A stretch of DNA of 16,676 nt from an uncultured Hyphomicrobiales bacterium (GTDB taxonomy: Bacteria > Pseudomonadota > Alphaproteobacteria > Rhizobiales > Beijerinckiaceae): assembly GCA_903918155.1 (NCBI GenBank), contig CAIXDD010000162.1:1-16676 (forward strand), written 5' to 3'. The notes beneath the pieces were generated by a model that had not been told where the DNA came from, did no database searches, and worked only from the letters and a program-made list of their open reading frames with translations. Below, one piece after another: positions 1 through 8,777 of this stretch. The position numbers were made by a program, and so were the translations under genes. Within the stretch, counting starts at the first letter, position 1; every line of letters begins with the position of its first letter.

Positions 1-2122
1 AACATCGGATCGATCCGTCGCCCGGACAGATCAGCTCGCGCCCCTCCAGCATCAGGCGCGCCAGCGTCGCGCCGAAATCGGGATCCGCGTCCGCGTCATA
101 GGCCAACCCCATGCGCGACCCGCGCCGCACGCGCGCGGCGGCCCAGGCCAGAACGTTGTCCTCCTCGGCCTCTTCGTTGATGGCCAGCGGCGTGAAATAA
201 GTCTGCGTCTCTTGTGCGCGCAAGGACACGTCGAGTTGCGCCAGAAGAAAGGATCGATGCCGCCGCGTCGAAGGCAGATGCGCGAGCGCATGGGCGCGCA
301 CGCCCTGAATACGCGCGCTTTTGGCTGCAAACCACCGGCGCGCCCGTAAATAGCGCGGCGCCACATTATGTTCGAACGCCTGCGCCTCGCGGCCGGTCAG
401 CAGATCCGCCGTCGCGCCCGTGAGGACGAGCGTGAACAATTCGGCCTCTGGCTGCGGGCCGAACCGCTCGCCGGCGGGCTTGCTGGAATCCAGCGACAGC
501 CACAGAAAACCATAGGCGGGCAGGGTGAGCATGTAGGGCAGGCCGCCGATGGGGGGAAAGCGCGAGCCGCCCGACAATTCCATGGGCGCGGCGCCGGAAA
601 ATTCGCTCAGGTCGAGTTCCGCCGCTTGCGCGGCTCCTGAGACATTCGCCACGCAAAGAATCCGCTCATCGTCGAACTCGCGCAGATAAGCGAGGATCTT
701 GCGATTGTCGGGATAGAGGAAGCGCAGACGGCCGCGCCCGAACGCGTGATAATTGCGGCGAACGGCGATCATGCGGCGCATCCAGCTCAGCAGGCTCGCG
801 GGGCTCGCCAGCTGCGCCTCCACATTCACGCTCGTATAACCATAGACCGCATCCTGAATCGTCGGCAGGAACAATCGCGCGGGATCGGCGCGGCTGAAGC
901 CCGCGTTGCGGTCCGGCGACCATTGCATCGGCGTGCGCACGCCGTCGCGGTCGCCCAGATAGATATTGTCGCCCATGCCGATTTCGTCGCCGTAATAGAC
1001 CACCGGCGTTCCGGGCATGGATAGAAGGAGAAAATTCAAAAGCTCGATTTTGCGTCGGTCATTGCCCAGCAGCGGCGCAAGCCGTCGCCTGATGCCCAGA
1101 TTGATGCGCGCGCGGCTGTCGCTGGCGTAATGAGACCACAAATAATCGCGCTCCTTGTCCGTCACCATTTCAAGCGTCAGCTCGTCATGATTGCGCAGAA
1201 AGATCGCCCATTGCGCGCCTGCGGGAATCTCCGGCGTCTGGCGCATGATATCGGTGATCGGGTGGCGATCCTCCATCGCCAGCGCCATATACATGCGCGG
1301 CATCAGGGGAAAATGGAACGCCATATGGCATTCGTCGCCCTCGCCGAAATAAGCGGCGGTTTCTTCCGGCCATTGATTGGCTTCCGCCAGAAGCATGCGG
1401 CCGGGATATTGCCGATCCACCGTCGCGCGAATCCGGCGGATCAGCGCATGGGTCTCGGGCAGGTTCTCGCAATTCGTGCCGTCGCGCTCGATGAGATAGG
1501 GGATCGCATCCAGCCGTAAGCCGTCGACTCCCATATCCAGCCAATAGCGCATCGTGTCGAGCACGGCGTCCAGCACGCGCGGATTGTCGAAATTCAGATC
1601 AGGCTGGTGGCTGTAGAATCTGTGCCAATAATAAGCCTTGGCGAGGGGATCCCATGTCCAGTTGGAACTTTCCGTATCCAGAAAAATGATGCGCGCGTCG
1701 GCATATAGGCGGTCGTGCTGCGACCAGACGTAAAAGTCGCGCAGCGGCGAGCCAGGTCGCGATTGCCGCGCGCGCTGGAACCAGGGATGCTGATCCGACG
1801 TATGATTGATGACGAGTTCGGTGATGATGCGAATGCCGCGCGCATGCGCCTCGCGCACCAGGCGTCGAAAGGCGCGCATGGCCCCATAGGCGGGATTCAC
1901 GCCGCGATAATCGGCGATGTCATATCCGTCGTCGCGCAGCGGCGAGGGATAGAAGGGCATGAGCCAGATGGCGTTGGCGCCGAGATCGCGGATGTAATCG
2001 AGCTTCTCGCTCACGCCTGCGAAATCGCCGATCCCGTCGTGATTGGAATCGAAAAACGACTTCACATGCAATTGATAAATGACGGCGTCGCGATACCAGC
2101 CCGCTTCTTTTGCGTCGATCAT
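1..2122 (-). CDS. treS: Trehalose synthase-maltokinase fusion (TreS-Mak), 3' part outside window
   Basis: TreS interconverts trehalose and maltose in the cytoplasm. The fused maltokinase phosphorylates maltose with ATP to maltose 1-phosphate, the donor for GlgE. The visible 707 codons are open to the edge. Residues 1 to about 545 form a GH13 TreS: the N-terminus has WYRDAVIYQLHVKSF, the nucleophile is D205 in GLRLDAIPYL, the acid/base is E247 in LAEANQWPEE, and the third acid is D313 in RNHDEL. The TreS C-terminal beta domain ends at LPAYGFLWLSL (about 534-544). The frame then continues into EAELFTLVL and LRARRWFAAKS (W597), which resembles the maltokinase N-terminal cap (RQRWF-type motif). 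A lone TreS would already have stopped, so I infer the roughly 1,100-residue TreS-Mak form; the kinase core itself is not seen. The start overlaps the glgE stop as ATGA and has GGGGAG (2131-2136) 8 nt upstream. TreS is certain; the Mak part is strong. Confidence 0.95.
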   Translation of the reverse strand, partial: MIDAKEAGWYRDAVIYQLHVKSFFDSNHDGIGDFAGVSEKLDYIRDLGANAIWLMPFYPSPLRDDGYDIADYRGVNPAYGAMRAFRRLVREAHARGIRIITELVINHTSDQHPWFQRARQSRPGSPLRDFYVWSQHDRLYADARIIFLDTESSNWTWDPLAKAYYWHRFYSHQPDLNFDNPRVLDAVLDTMRYWLDMGVDGLRLDAIPYLIERDGTNCENLPETHALIRRIRATVDRQYPGRMLLAEANQWPEETAAYFGEGDECHMAFHFPLMPRMYMALAMEDRHPITDIMRQTPEIPAGAQWAIFLRNHDELTLEMVTDKERDYLWSHYASDSRARINLGIRRRLAPLLGNDRRKIELLNFLLLSMPGTPVVYYGDEIGMGDNIYLGDRDGVRTPMQWSPDRNAGFSRADPARLFLPTIQDAVYGYTSVNVEAQLASPASLLSWMRRMIAVRRNYHAFGRGRLRFLYPDNRKILAYLREFDDERILCVANVSGAAQAAELDLSEFSGAAPMELSGGSRFPPIGGLPYMLTLPAYGFLWLSLDSSKPAGERFGPQPEAELFTLVLTGATADLLTGREAQAFEHNVAPRYLRARRWFAAKSARIQGVRAHALAHLPSTRRHRSFLLAQLDVSLRAQETQTYFTPLAINEEAEEDNVLAWAAARVRRGSRMGLAYDADADPDFGATLARLMLEGRELICPGDGSIRC

Positions 2123-4107
2123 CGCGCCTGCTCCCCGGCCGGATTGATAAGGCGCCAGATGACGACGGGATTGTGGGGAGGATCGAGCGCGATCTGATGG
2201 ATCTTGCCATGCAGGCGAAAGCGTCCGCCATACAGAAGATCCTCCGCTTCCACGAAGGCGTTGTCCGGCAGGCCGAACTCCCATAACGGCGCCTCATAAG
2301 CGCAGGAATGGCGTTGATGGGGATCGAGATTGGCCATCACGACAATGGCCTCCGAACGGTCGGGCGCAAGCCGCGCATAAGCGAGCACATGATCGCTCCA
2401 TGCGTTGAGAAAGAGCACAGGGCCCGGCGCCTGAAGCGCGACATGCGCGCGGCGGATCGCATTCAGCCTGCTGATATGGGGCGCGATGCTGAGGGACGTG
2501 TCGAAATCGCGCGCCTTGATCTCGTATTTCTCGGAGTGGAGATATTCCTCTCGCCCGGGCGTCGCCGCCGCCTCGCAAAGCTCAAACCCGCTATAGACGC
2601 CCCAATTGGGCGATAGCGTCGCGGCCAGCGTGGCGCGCACGATAAAGCCGGGCCTGCCGCTGGTCTGCAGATAATAGGGATTGATGTCCGGCGTGTTCAC
2701 GAAAAAATTCGGGCGGAAATAATCGCGCATCGGCCCACCCAATTCCTGCAGATAATCGATGATCTCCTGTTTGCCGTTGCGCCAGGTGAAATAAGTGTAA
2801 CTCTGTTGAAAGCCGATCTTGGCGAGCCGCTTCATCATTTTCGGCCGCGTAAACGCCTCCGACAGAAAGATGACGTCGGGATGGGCGTGATTGATCTGCG
2901 CGATCAGCCAACGCCAAAAGGGCAGCGGCTTGGTGTGGGGATTGTCGACGCGGAAAATGCGCACGCCCTGCGCGATCCAGAAGGAGAGAACGTCGCGCCA
3001 TGCATGCCATGCGGCGGGCAGGGCGGGCCCGTCGAAGCGGATATTGACGATGTCCTCGTATTTTTTTGGCGGGTTCTCCGCAAAGCGCAGCGAGCCGTCG
3101 GGGCGCCACGAAAACCAGTCCGGATGGTCGCGGATCCACGGATGATCGGGCGAACATTGGATGGCGAAGTCGAGCGCGATCTCAAGGCCGCGCGCGCCAG
3201 CCTCCGCGACGAGCGCGCGGAAATCCTCAAGCGTGCCGAGCTCGGGATGGATCGAGTCATGTCCGCCGCTGGACTCCCCGATGGCGTAGACGCTGCCGGG
3301 ATCGTCCGTGCGCGCGACGAGCGCATTGTCGCGCCCCTTGCGGTTCGTGCGGCCGATGGGATGGATGGGCGGAAAATAAAGAACGTCGAAACCCAGTCCC
3401 GCGATGCGGTCGAGCCCTGCTATGACGTCGCGGAACGCGCCATGGCGATGGGGATCGTTGGAGGCGGAGCGCGGAAACATTTCATACCAGGCCGAGAACG
3501 CCGCGCGCTGGCGGTCCACCGAAAGCGGATAATCGGCGGAGCGCGTCTCCCCTTCGCGCGTGCCGCAAGCGCGCATGGTCGCGCGCGTTTCCTCGCGCAG
3601 GAGGATCGCGAGAAACGCGTCGGGCTCTTTCGTCGAGAATGACGAAAGCGATTGCGCCGCAGCGCCTTGCGCGGCGCGAACGAGTCGGGCGCCCTCCGCG
3701 GTCTCCAGCTCCACATTTTGCTGCGCGCGCAATTTCGCATCCACATCCGCCGCCCAGGAGGCGAAGGGATCGCGCCACGCTTCAATCGCGAACTTATGGG
3801 CGCCAATGTCCCGAGGCGTGAACGCGCCTGTCCAGCGGTCGTTCTCGATGTGGCGCATGGGCGCGCGCGACCAAGGCCCGTCTCCTGCGCGCCAGAGAAG
3901 GTCGGCTGCGAGGGCGTCGTGACCGTCGCTGAAAATATCCGCGAACACATCCACCGTCTCGCCCTGCATGCGCTTAGCCGGCCACAGGCCGCCATCCACG
4001 GCAGGCGCGACATTTTCAATCGCCACGCGCTCTGCAAGGCTCGCCGTCACGCCCGCGTGGCGCTCGCGAAACGCCGTCTCCTTTCCCTTCGCGGACTTTC
4101 TTGTCAT
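2119..4107 (-). CDS. glgE: Alpha-1,4-glucan:maltose-1-phosphate maltosyltransferase GlgE
   Basis: GlgE transfers maltose from alpha-maltose 1-phosphate to the non-reducing end of an alpha-1,4-glucan, releasing phosphate. It is the polymerising step of the GlgE pathway and is cytoplasmic. The protein has 662 residues, normal for the family. An N-terminal beta domain (about 25-140) and a helical insert (about 140-195) precede a GH13_3 barrel with WYEMFPRSAS (207-216) and FPPIHPIGRTNRKG (245-258). The nucleophile is D388 in FRVDNPHTKPLPFW, the acid/base is E417 in FLSEAFTRP, and the third acid is D474 in NTPDINPYY. The frame remains open 66 codons further upstream, but that stretch lies inside the malQ-treY gene and looks like out-of-frame translation (Arg/Ala-rich). 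The start at 4107 (MTRKSAKGKE) forms an ATGA overlap with the malQ-treY stop, and GAGG or AGGA lies just upstream. The treS-mak start overlaps its own stop in the same way. Its substrate is made by that next gene. Confidence 0.97.
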   Translation of the reverse strand: MTRKSAKGKETAFRERHAGVTASLAERVAIENVAPAVDGGLWPAKRMQGETVDVFADIFSDGHDALAADLLWRAGDGPWSRAPMRHIENDRWTGAFTPRDIGAHKFAIEAWRDPFASWAADVDAKLRAQQNVELETAEGARLVRAAQGAAAQSLSSFSTKEPDAFLAILLREETRATMRACGTREGETRSADYPLSVDRQRAAFSAWYEMFPRSASNDPHRHGAFRDVIAGLDRIAGLGFDVLYFPPIHPIGRTNRKGRDNALVARTDDPGSVYAIGESSGGHDSIHPELGTLEDFRALVAEAGARGLEIALDFAIQCSPDHPWIRDHPDWFSWRPDGSLRFAENPPKKYEDIVNIRFDGPALPAAWHAWRDVLSFWIAQGVRIFRVDNPHTKPLPFWRWLIAQINHAHPDVIFLSEAFTRPKMMKRLAKIGFQQSYTYFTWRNGKQEIIDYLQELGGPMRDYFRPNFFVNTPDINPYYLQTSGRPGFIVRATLAATLSPNWGVYSGFELCEAAATPGREEYLHSEKYEIKARDFDTSLSIAPHISRLNAIRRAHVALQAPGPVLFLNAWSDHVLAYARLAPDRSEAIVVMANLDPHQRHSCAYEAPLWEFGLPDNAFVEAEDLLYGGRFRLHGKIHQIALDPPHNPVVIWRLINPAGEQAR

Positions 4108-7100
4108 GGGTCCTGCGCCCTCAGGACGATGGCGGGCAGGCCTGCGCGCGCATCGCTTGCGGAAGGGAACGCGACCTCGGCGAGAAGGTTGCGCCAAGTT
4201 GCGTCCGCTTGCGCCCAAGCGGGCGCCGGCGCATGCGTGAAGGGCGCGACGCATGCGGCGACGAGCAGCGCATCTCCGCCATGATTGCGCCGAAAGCCGA
4301 TCCATCCATCGGGCGCCATGAGCGGTTCGTAATCGCCGAACGCGTAGAGCGCGGGCGCGTGTTTGCGGTCGGCGAGCAGCGCGCGCGTGAGCGCGAATTT
4401 ACAGGCGTCGAACCCGCGCCCGCCCGCCTCCATCATCCGAAGCCGCAGCGCATAATCGACGGGGCGGCGATTGTCGGGATCGACAAGCGTGAAATCGGAG
4501 GCTTCGCAGCCTTGATAGAGATCGGGCGCGCCGGGGCATGTCAGTTTCAGCGCCGTGCGCGCCAGAGAAACCCGAAAGCCTGCGCGCGCCAGTGCGCCGA
4601 AGCGCAGGCCCATCTCATCGAGAAACGGTTCATGCGCGCATAAATCCTCGATCCATCGCCGGGCGGCCTCCTCATAAGCCGTATTGGGATCGCGCCAGTC
4701 GCTGCGCCGTTTGGACTCGCGCAGTGCCTTCGTCGCATAGGCCTGAAAGCGCGCAAGCAGTGGCTCGTCGACGCTTAGGGCTTCCCCGTTTCCTCCATGG
4801 GCGGGCCACGCGCCCAAAAACGTCTGCAGCAACAGGCTGCGATCATTGGCGTCGGGACATTCCGGCGCAGGCGCGCTCTCGAACAGGGTGCGCCACGTCT
4901 CCGGGATATGGGAGAGCGCGGCGAGCCGCGCGCGCAGGTCCTCGCCGCGCTTGGCGTCATGGGTCTGGGTGGCGACGAGTCCATGCGGCTGGCTGCGTGC
5001 GCGCGCCTGCGCATGGGCGTGAAACGCGCCGACGCTCAAGCCGAAGATATCCGGCGCACCGCCCACTTCGTTGAGCGCGACAAAGCGCGCGTCGCGATAA
5101 AACAGCGTGTCCTCGAGGCTTTTCGCCATCACCGGTCCGCTTGTTTGCTCGAAACGCCGCCGCACGTCCCGCAGGCGCGCATCCGGCGCAGGGTCGAACA
5201 GCACGCCGTGAATGAATTCGAGCGTATCTGCGTCGCATTGGGTGCGGGCAAGCTCCAACGCCGCCTTGAGGCTGCGCGCATCGTCCTCGCGCGGCGCGCC
5301 TGCGGAAAGATAGGTGCGATAAACGGGCAGGGCCGCGATGAGCGCGCACCAGGCTTGCTCAATGTGGCGCCGGTCGAGATCGTGGCCGCCTGCGGCCTTC
5401 TGGGTGGCGTCGACGAGGCTGTCGCGCTCGGGCCGAAAGGCGCGGTCGATCATCTCGCGTTTCACTTCGCGCAGGCGGATCGCAAAGGGTCGGTCGTCCG
5501 CGCAGACGATGGCGTTGGCGTCGTCGAAGTCGGCCTCATGGGCCTGCGCGACGAACAAGGCGTCGAGGCGCGTGAGCGTCTCATAACCCGTCGTGCCCGC
5601 GATCGGCCATGCGGGCGGGGTCTCGTCACGGGCGAGGATCTTCTCCACCACCACATAGAAGCCGGGGCCCACGCGCGCCTGCAGGCGTTCGAGATAAGCG
5701 CCGGGATCGGCCAGTCCGTCGATATGGTCGATGCGCAGGCCGGCAACATGGCCTTGTTCGATGAGCGCGAAAATTTTTTCATGCACGCGCTCGAAGACGC
5801 GCGGCTCTTCGACGCGCAAGCCCGCAAGCGCGGTCACATCGAAGAAGCGACGATAATTGAGCTGGGAAAAGCCCAAGCGCCAATGGGCGAGGCGATAAGC
5901 CTGCGCGCGCAAGAGCCGCGCCAACGCGCCGGCGCGCTCCGGCGCCGCATTGAAACACGCGATCGTCTCGCGCATCGCTTGCGCGCAGGGCGCGTCTCTC
6001 ATGGCGGCGACGAGCGCGCGTTTGGACCCTTCGCCGAGCCCATGGCGCCGGCGCCCTTTCGCGCGCGCGGCCGCCAGAACAAGCGCCCGCGCTTGCGCCA
6101 TGTGATGGCCGTTCGCCCCCGCCGCGCCGATCGCGCGCTCCAGCAGAAAGGCGCAATCGATCGGATTGAGCGGAAAGCGCGTGGTCTGGCGTTGCGCGCT
6201 GAAGGCGCCTTGCTTTGGATCGAAAGCGAGGACGAAGGATCCGTCGGCGAGCGCCTTGTCCAGCGCGGTGTCGAGCACGGGCAGGAGGATCTTGGCCTTT
6301 GGGCTTCCCCGCGCCCAGTCGATGTCGAAGGCCTCGGCGAACGGCGAGCGCTGTCCCCATTCGAGCAGGCTGCGCCACCATGAGGCGCCGTCGTCGCTGT
6401 CCAGCGCGACGCTGAGATGATTGGGCGCGAAGTCGAGCAGGATCTTCAGGCCTTGCGCGCGCAACGCCTCGCTCATGCGCAGGAAGCCGTCTTCCCCGCC
6501 AAGCGCAGGATTGATCTGCGCAGGGTCCGTGGCGTCATAGCCATGCGCCGACCCGCGCGCCGCGCGCATGATCGGCGAGAGATAGACATGGCTCACGCCC
6601 AGAGCGGCGAGATAAGGCGCGAGCCGCGCCGCGTCGTCGAACGTGAATTGCGCGCGCATCTGCAGGCGATAGACGGCGCGCGGCGGGGCGCTTGCGAGCG
6701 CGCCGGCGCCCGGGCGCAGGCTGCGGCCCTCCTGCGCCATACAGGTGGCCGCTGTCGCAAGCGGCCCGTCGTCGCGGGCGAGCGCCTCCAGCGACGTCGA
6801 AAGCCTGCGTCGCCAATTCGGATATCCGCGCTCCGGGCCGGGCAAATTGGATTGGCTCCATTCGCCTGCGAGATCTTCCACCTGCACGGCGCATAATCGC
6901 GCAGGCGTGCGCGCCAAAAAGCGCGTCACGCTCGCGCGCAGGCTGTCGTCGTCGTCGCGCAACGGGGCGAGTCCTTCGCGCGCAAGCGCCTGCGCGAGCG
7001 CGCGACGTTCCGCGCGGCGGACGTCATCCGTTTGCGCGTCGCCGAAGAATGCTGCGCGCAGCGCGATGTCGAGACCGCGCCGCCATCCGGCCAGCGTGGG

Positions 7101-8762
7101 CAGATCATGGGTGGAGATCGCGGCCAAAGCCTCGCGCGGCCAGTCGCCCGACGCCTTGAAGCCGCCTTGCGCGTCGCGTTCGAACATCAGCAGTCGATAG
7201 CTGAGCAGGCCTGCGCGCATGATCGCTTCAGAGAATCCCGGCGGCGCGGTGCCGAGATCCTCCGCGATCACCATGCAGCGCGCGCGCTGGCTTTCGATGC
7301 GCAGGCAGGCGAGCATCGGCGCGAACGGGCTCGCCACATAGACGCCTTCGTCCGGGCTTGCGCCTTCGGGCACGAGATAAAGACGTTCAAGCTGAAACCC
7401 ATGATCGATGCGGATCGCGCCTGCGCATCGCATATTGGCGCGCAGCAGCGCGCGGAAGGCGCGCAATCCGTCCTGCTCAAGCCGCACGGGATCGAAGGGC
7501 GGCAGACCCCAATTCTGGCCGGCGGGCGCGAACAGATCGGGCGGCGCGCCGATGGAGGCGCGCAGCAGATAATCCTCCGGTCTGCGCCAAGTCTCCGATC
7601 CGGCGCGATCCGGGCCCACTGCAAGGTCGCGATATAAGCCGATCTCCATGCCGGCCGCGCGCGCCGCGCCGGCGGCCTGCGCCAATTGCGTGTCGGCGAG
7701 CCATTGCAGAAACGCGTGGAAGCCGATCTCCTGCGCGAGCTCCACGCGCGCCTTTGCGCAGGCGGCGGAATGCGGGCTTTGTTGATCCGCGGGCCATTGG
7801 CTGCGCTCCCTGCGCCCCTGCGCGCGCATGACGTCCGACAACGCTTCGAACAAAGCGTGATCGGCGAGCGCCTGGCCGCCGCGCGCGCGAAAGGCGTCGA
7901 ACGCCGCGCCGCCGCCCTTTGCGGAGAAGTCGCGCCACGCCTGCGCCAGTAGCGGGCGCGCGAGCGCCCATGCGCCGTCATAATCCACAAGCGCGCTCTC
8001 GCGCAGCGACTGCGCCTGTTGTTGGATGGATTGCGCAAGCTCCGGCGCGACGTCCGGCGCAAGACGCGGATCGATGAAAAGCGTCTCCAGCATTTCGCGA
8101 TTGGAGGGCGAGTAGGGCGAATATTTGCTGCGATCAGCGCTGAACAACGCGTGCAAGGGCGACAGGCCGAGGAAGGACGCGCCGCGCGCGCCGGCGGCGC
8201 GGGCGAGGCTTGCGATTTCGCGATAGCCGCCGACGCCCAGCGTCTGCGCGTCGCGCAAGGCATAGACCTGCGCGCTTACGCCCCACGCGCGCGCGTCCTC
8301 AAGCGCGGGCGGGCGCCAGCAGGACGGCGGCGCGCTGATCAATGTCGCGCGGGCCCCGCAAGCCTCCAGCTCATGATAGCCGACGGGCTGCGCCGGCAGC
8401 GTGAAAAAGGCCCGCCCGCGCGCGTCGCGGCTCGCTTCGCTTCGGCCCTGCGTCAACGCGCCGTCTTCCGCCGTGAGGCGCCAGTCCACGTGCGCCAGCG
8501 CAGGGCCGCGCAGCGGGATCGTCGTCGGCGCATCGGCCTGCGCGCAGATCAGCGGCGCAAGGGCCGCCCGCCGCAGGCTCGCGAGGCGGTGGAGGCTCTC
8601 GCGCGTGCATGCGCCTGCGGGAAAGCCCATGGCGTCGAGCATGGCGCGCAGCGCAGTCGGCGGCGCATCGATCCACGCGCCGTCAAAACGCGCATAGCCC
8701 GAAGCTGCGCCGGCAAGGCGCGCGAGCGCGCGTTCCGCGCGATCCAACGGCGCGCCGCTCAT
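4104..8762 (-). CDS. malQ-treY: MalQ-TreY fusion: 4-alpha-glucanotransferase / maltooligosyltrehalose synthase
   Basis: A single open frame of 1,552 residues joins two complete enzymes. Residues 1 to about 685 are MalQ (GH77), which disproportionates maltooligosaccharides: YSPYSPSNR at 214-222, D453 in RIDHGFQLERL, E501 in AEDLGT, D553 in STHDLPTLAGW. After a short Gly/Ala/Pro-rich linker (about 680-693), residues 694-1552 are TreY (GH13_26). TreY isomerises the reducing-end alpha-1,4 bond of a maltooligosaccharide to the trehalose bond: PRAVYRLQM, YLSPIMRAARGSAHGYD (727-743), D1012 in GLRIDHIDGL, E1040 in VVVEKILARDE, D1269 in TQTHDAKRGEDLRARL, and the late motif LKLTCPGAPDLYQG (1406-1418). 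All six catalytic acids are present, so both halves look active. Each half has about the normal length of the free enzyme. GGGGA (8771-8775) lies 8 nt before the ATG. glgX ends 15 bp upstream, and glgE begins inside the stop codon. I recall this fusion class from automated annotation of other proteobacteria. TreZ is not adjacent. Confidence 0.95.
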   Translation of the reverse strand: MSGAPLDRAERALARLAGAASGYARFDGAWIDAPPTALRAMLDAMGFPAGACTRESLHRLASLRRAALAPLICAQADAPTTIPLRGPALAHVDWRLTAEDGALTQGRSEASRDARGRAFFTLPAQPVGYHELEACGARATLISAPPSCWRPPALEDARAWGVSAQVYALRDAQTLGVGGYREIASLARAAGARGASFLGLSPLHALFSADRSKYSPYSPSNREMLETLFIDPRLAPDVAPELAQSIQQQAQSLRESALVDYDGAWALARPLLAQAWRDFSAKGGGAAFDAFRARGGQALADHALFEALSDVMRAQGRRERSQWPADQQSPHSAACAKARVELAQEIGFHAFLQWLADTQLAQAAGAARAAGMEIGLYRDLAVGPDRAGSETWRRPEDYLLRASIGAPPDLFAPAGQNWGLPPFDPVRLEQDGLRAFRALLRANMRCAGAIRIDHGFQLERLYLVPEGASPDEGVYVASPFAPMLACLRIESQRARCMVIAEDLGTAPPGFSEAIMRAGLLSYRLLMFERDAQGGFKASGDWPREALAAISTHDLPTLAGWRRGLDIALRAAFFGDAQTDDVRRAERRALAQALAREGLAPLRDDDDSLRASVTRFLARTPARLCAVQVEDLAGEWSQSNLPGPERGYPNWRRRLSTSLEALARDDGPLATAATCMAQEGRSLRPGAGALASAPPRAVYRLQMRAQFTFDDAARLAPYLAALGVSHVYLSPIMRAARGSAHGYDATDPAQINPALGGEDGFLRMSEALRAQGLKILLDFAPNHLSVALDSDDGASWWRSLLEWGQRSPFAEAFDIDWARGSPKAKILLPVLDTALDKALADGSFVLAFDPKQGAFSAQRQTTRFPLNPIDCAFLLERAIGAAGANGHHMAQARALVLAAARAKGRRRHGLGEGSKRALVAAMRDAPCAQAMRETIACFNAAPERAGALARLLRAQAYRLAHWRLGFSQLNYRRFFDVTALAGLRVEEPRVFERVHEKIFALIEQGHVAGLRIDHIDGLADPGAYLERLQARVGPGFYVVVEKILARDETPPAWPIAGTTGYETLTRLDALFVAQAHEADFDDANAIVCADDRPFAIRLREVKREMIDRAFRPERDSLVDATQKAAGGHDLDRRHIEQAWCALIAALPVYRTYLSAGAPREDDARSLKAALELARTQCDADTLEFIHGVLFDPAPDARLRDVRRRFEQTSGPVMAKSLEDTLFYRDARFVALNEVGGAPDIFGLSVGAFHAHAQARARSQPHGLVATQTHDAKRGEDLRARLAALSHIPETWRTLFESAPAPECPDANDRSLLLQTFLGAWPAHGGNGEALSVDEPLLARFQAYATKALRESKRRSDWRDPNTAYEEAARRWIEDLCAHEPFLDEMGLRFGALARAGFRVSLARTALKLTCPGAPDLYQGCEASDFTLVDPDNRRPVDYALRLRMMEAGGRGFDACKFALTRALLADRKHAPALYAFGDYEPLMAPDGWIGFRRNHGGDALLVAACVAPFTHAPAPAWAQADATWRNLLAEVAFPSASDARAGLPAIVLRAQDP

Positions 8763-8777
8763 CGGATCTTTCCCCGC

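Noticed and set aside
4108..4305. A 66-codon upstream extension of glgE
   Set aside because: It lies within malQ-treY in another frame, is Arg/Ala-rich, and the ATGA start at 4107 fits the family N-terminus and the operon pattern.
4797..6383. A plus-strand open frame of 528 codons opposite the TreY half of the fusion
   Set aside because: It has no domain or ribosome binding site of note, and its composition is typical of antisense translation of GC-rich coding DNA.
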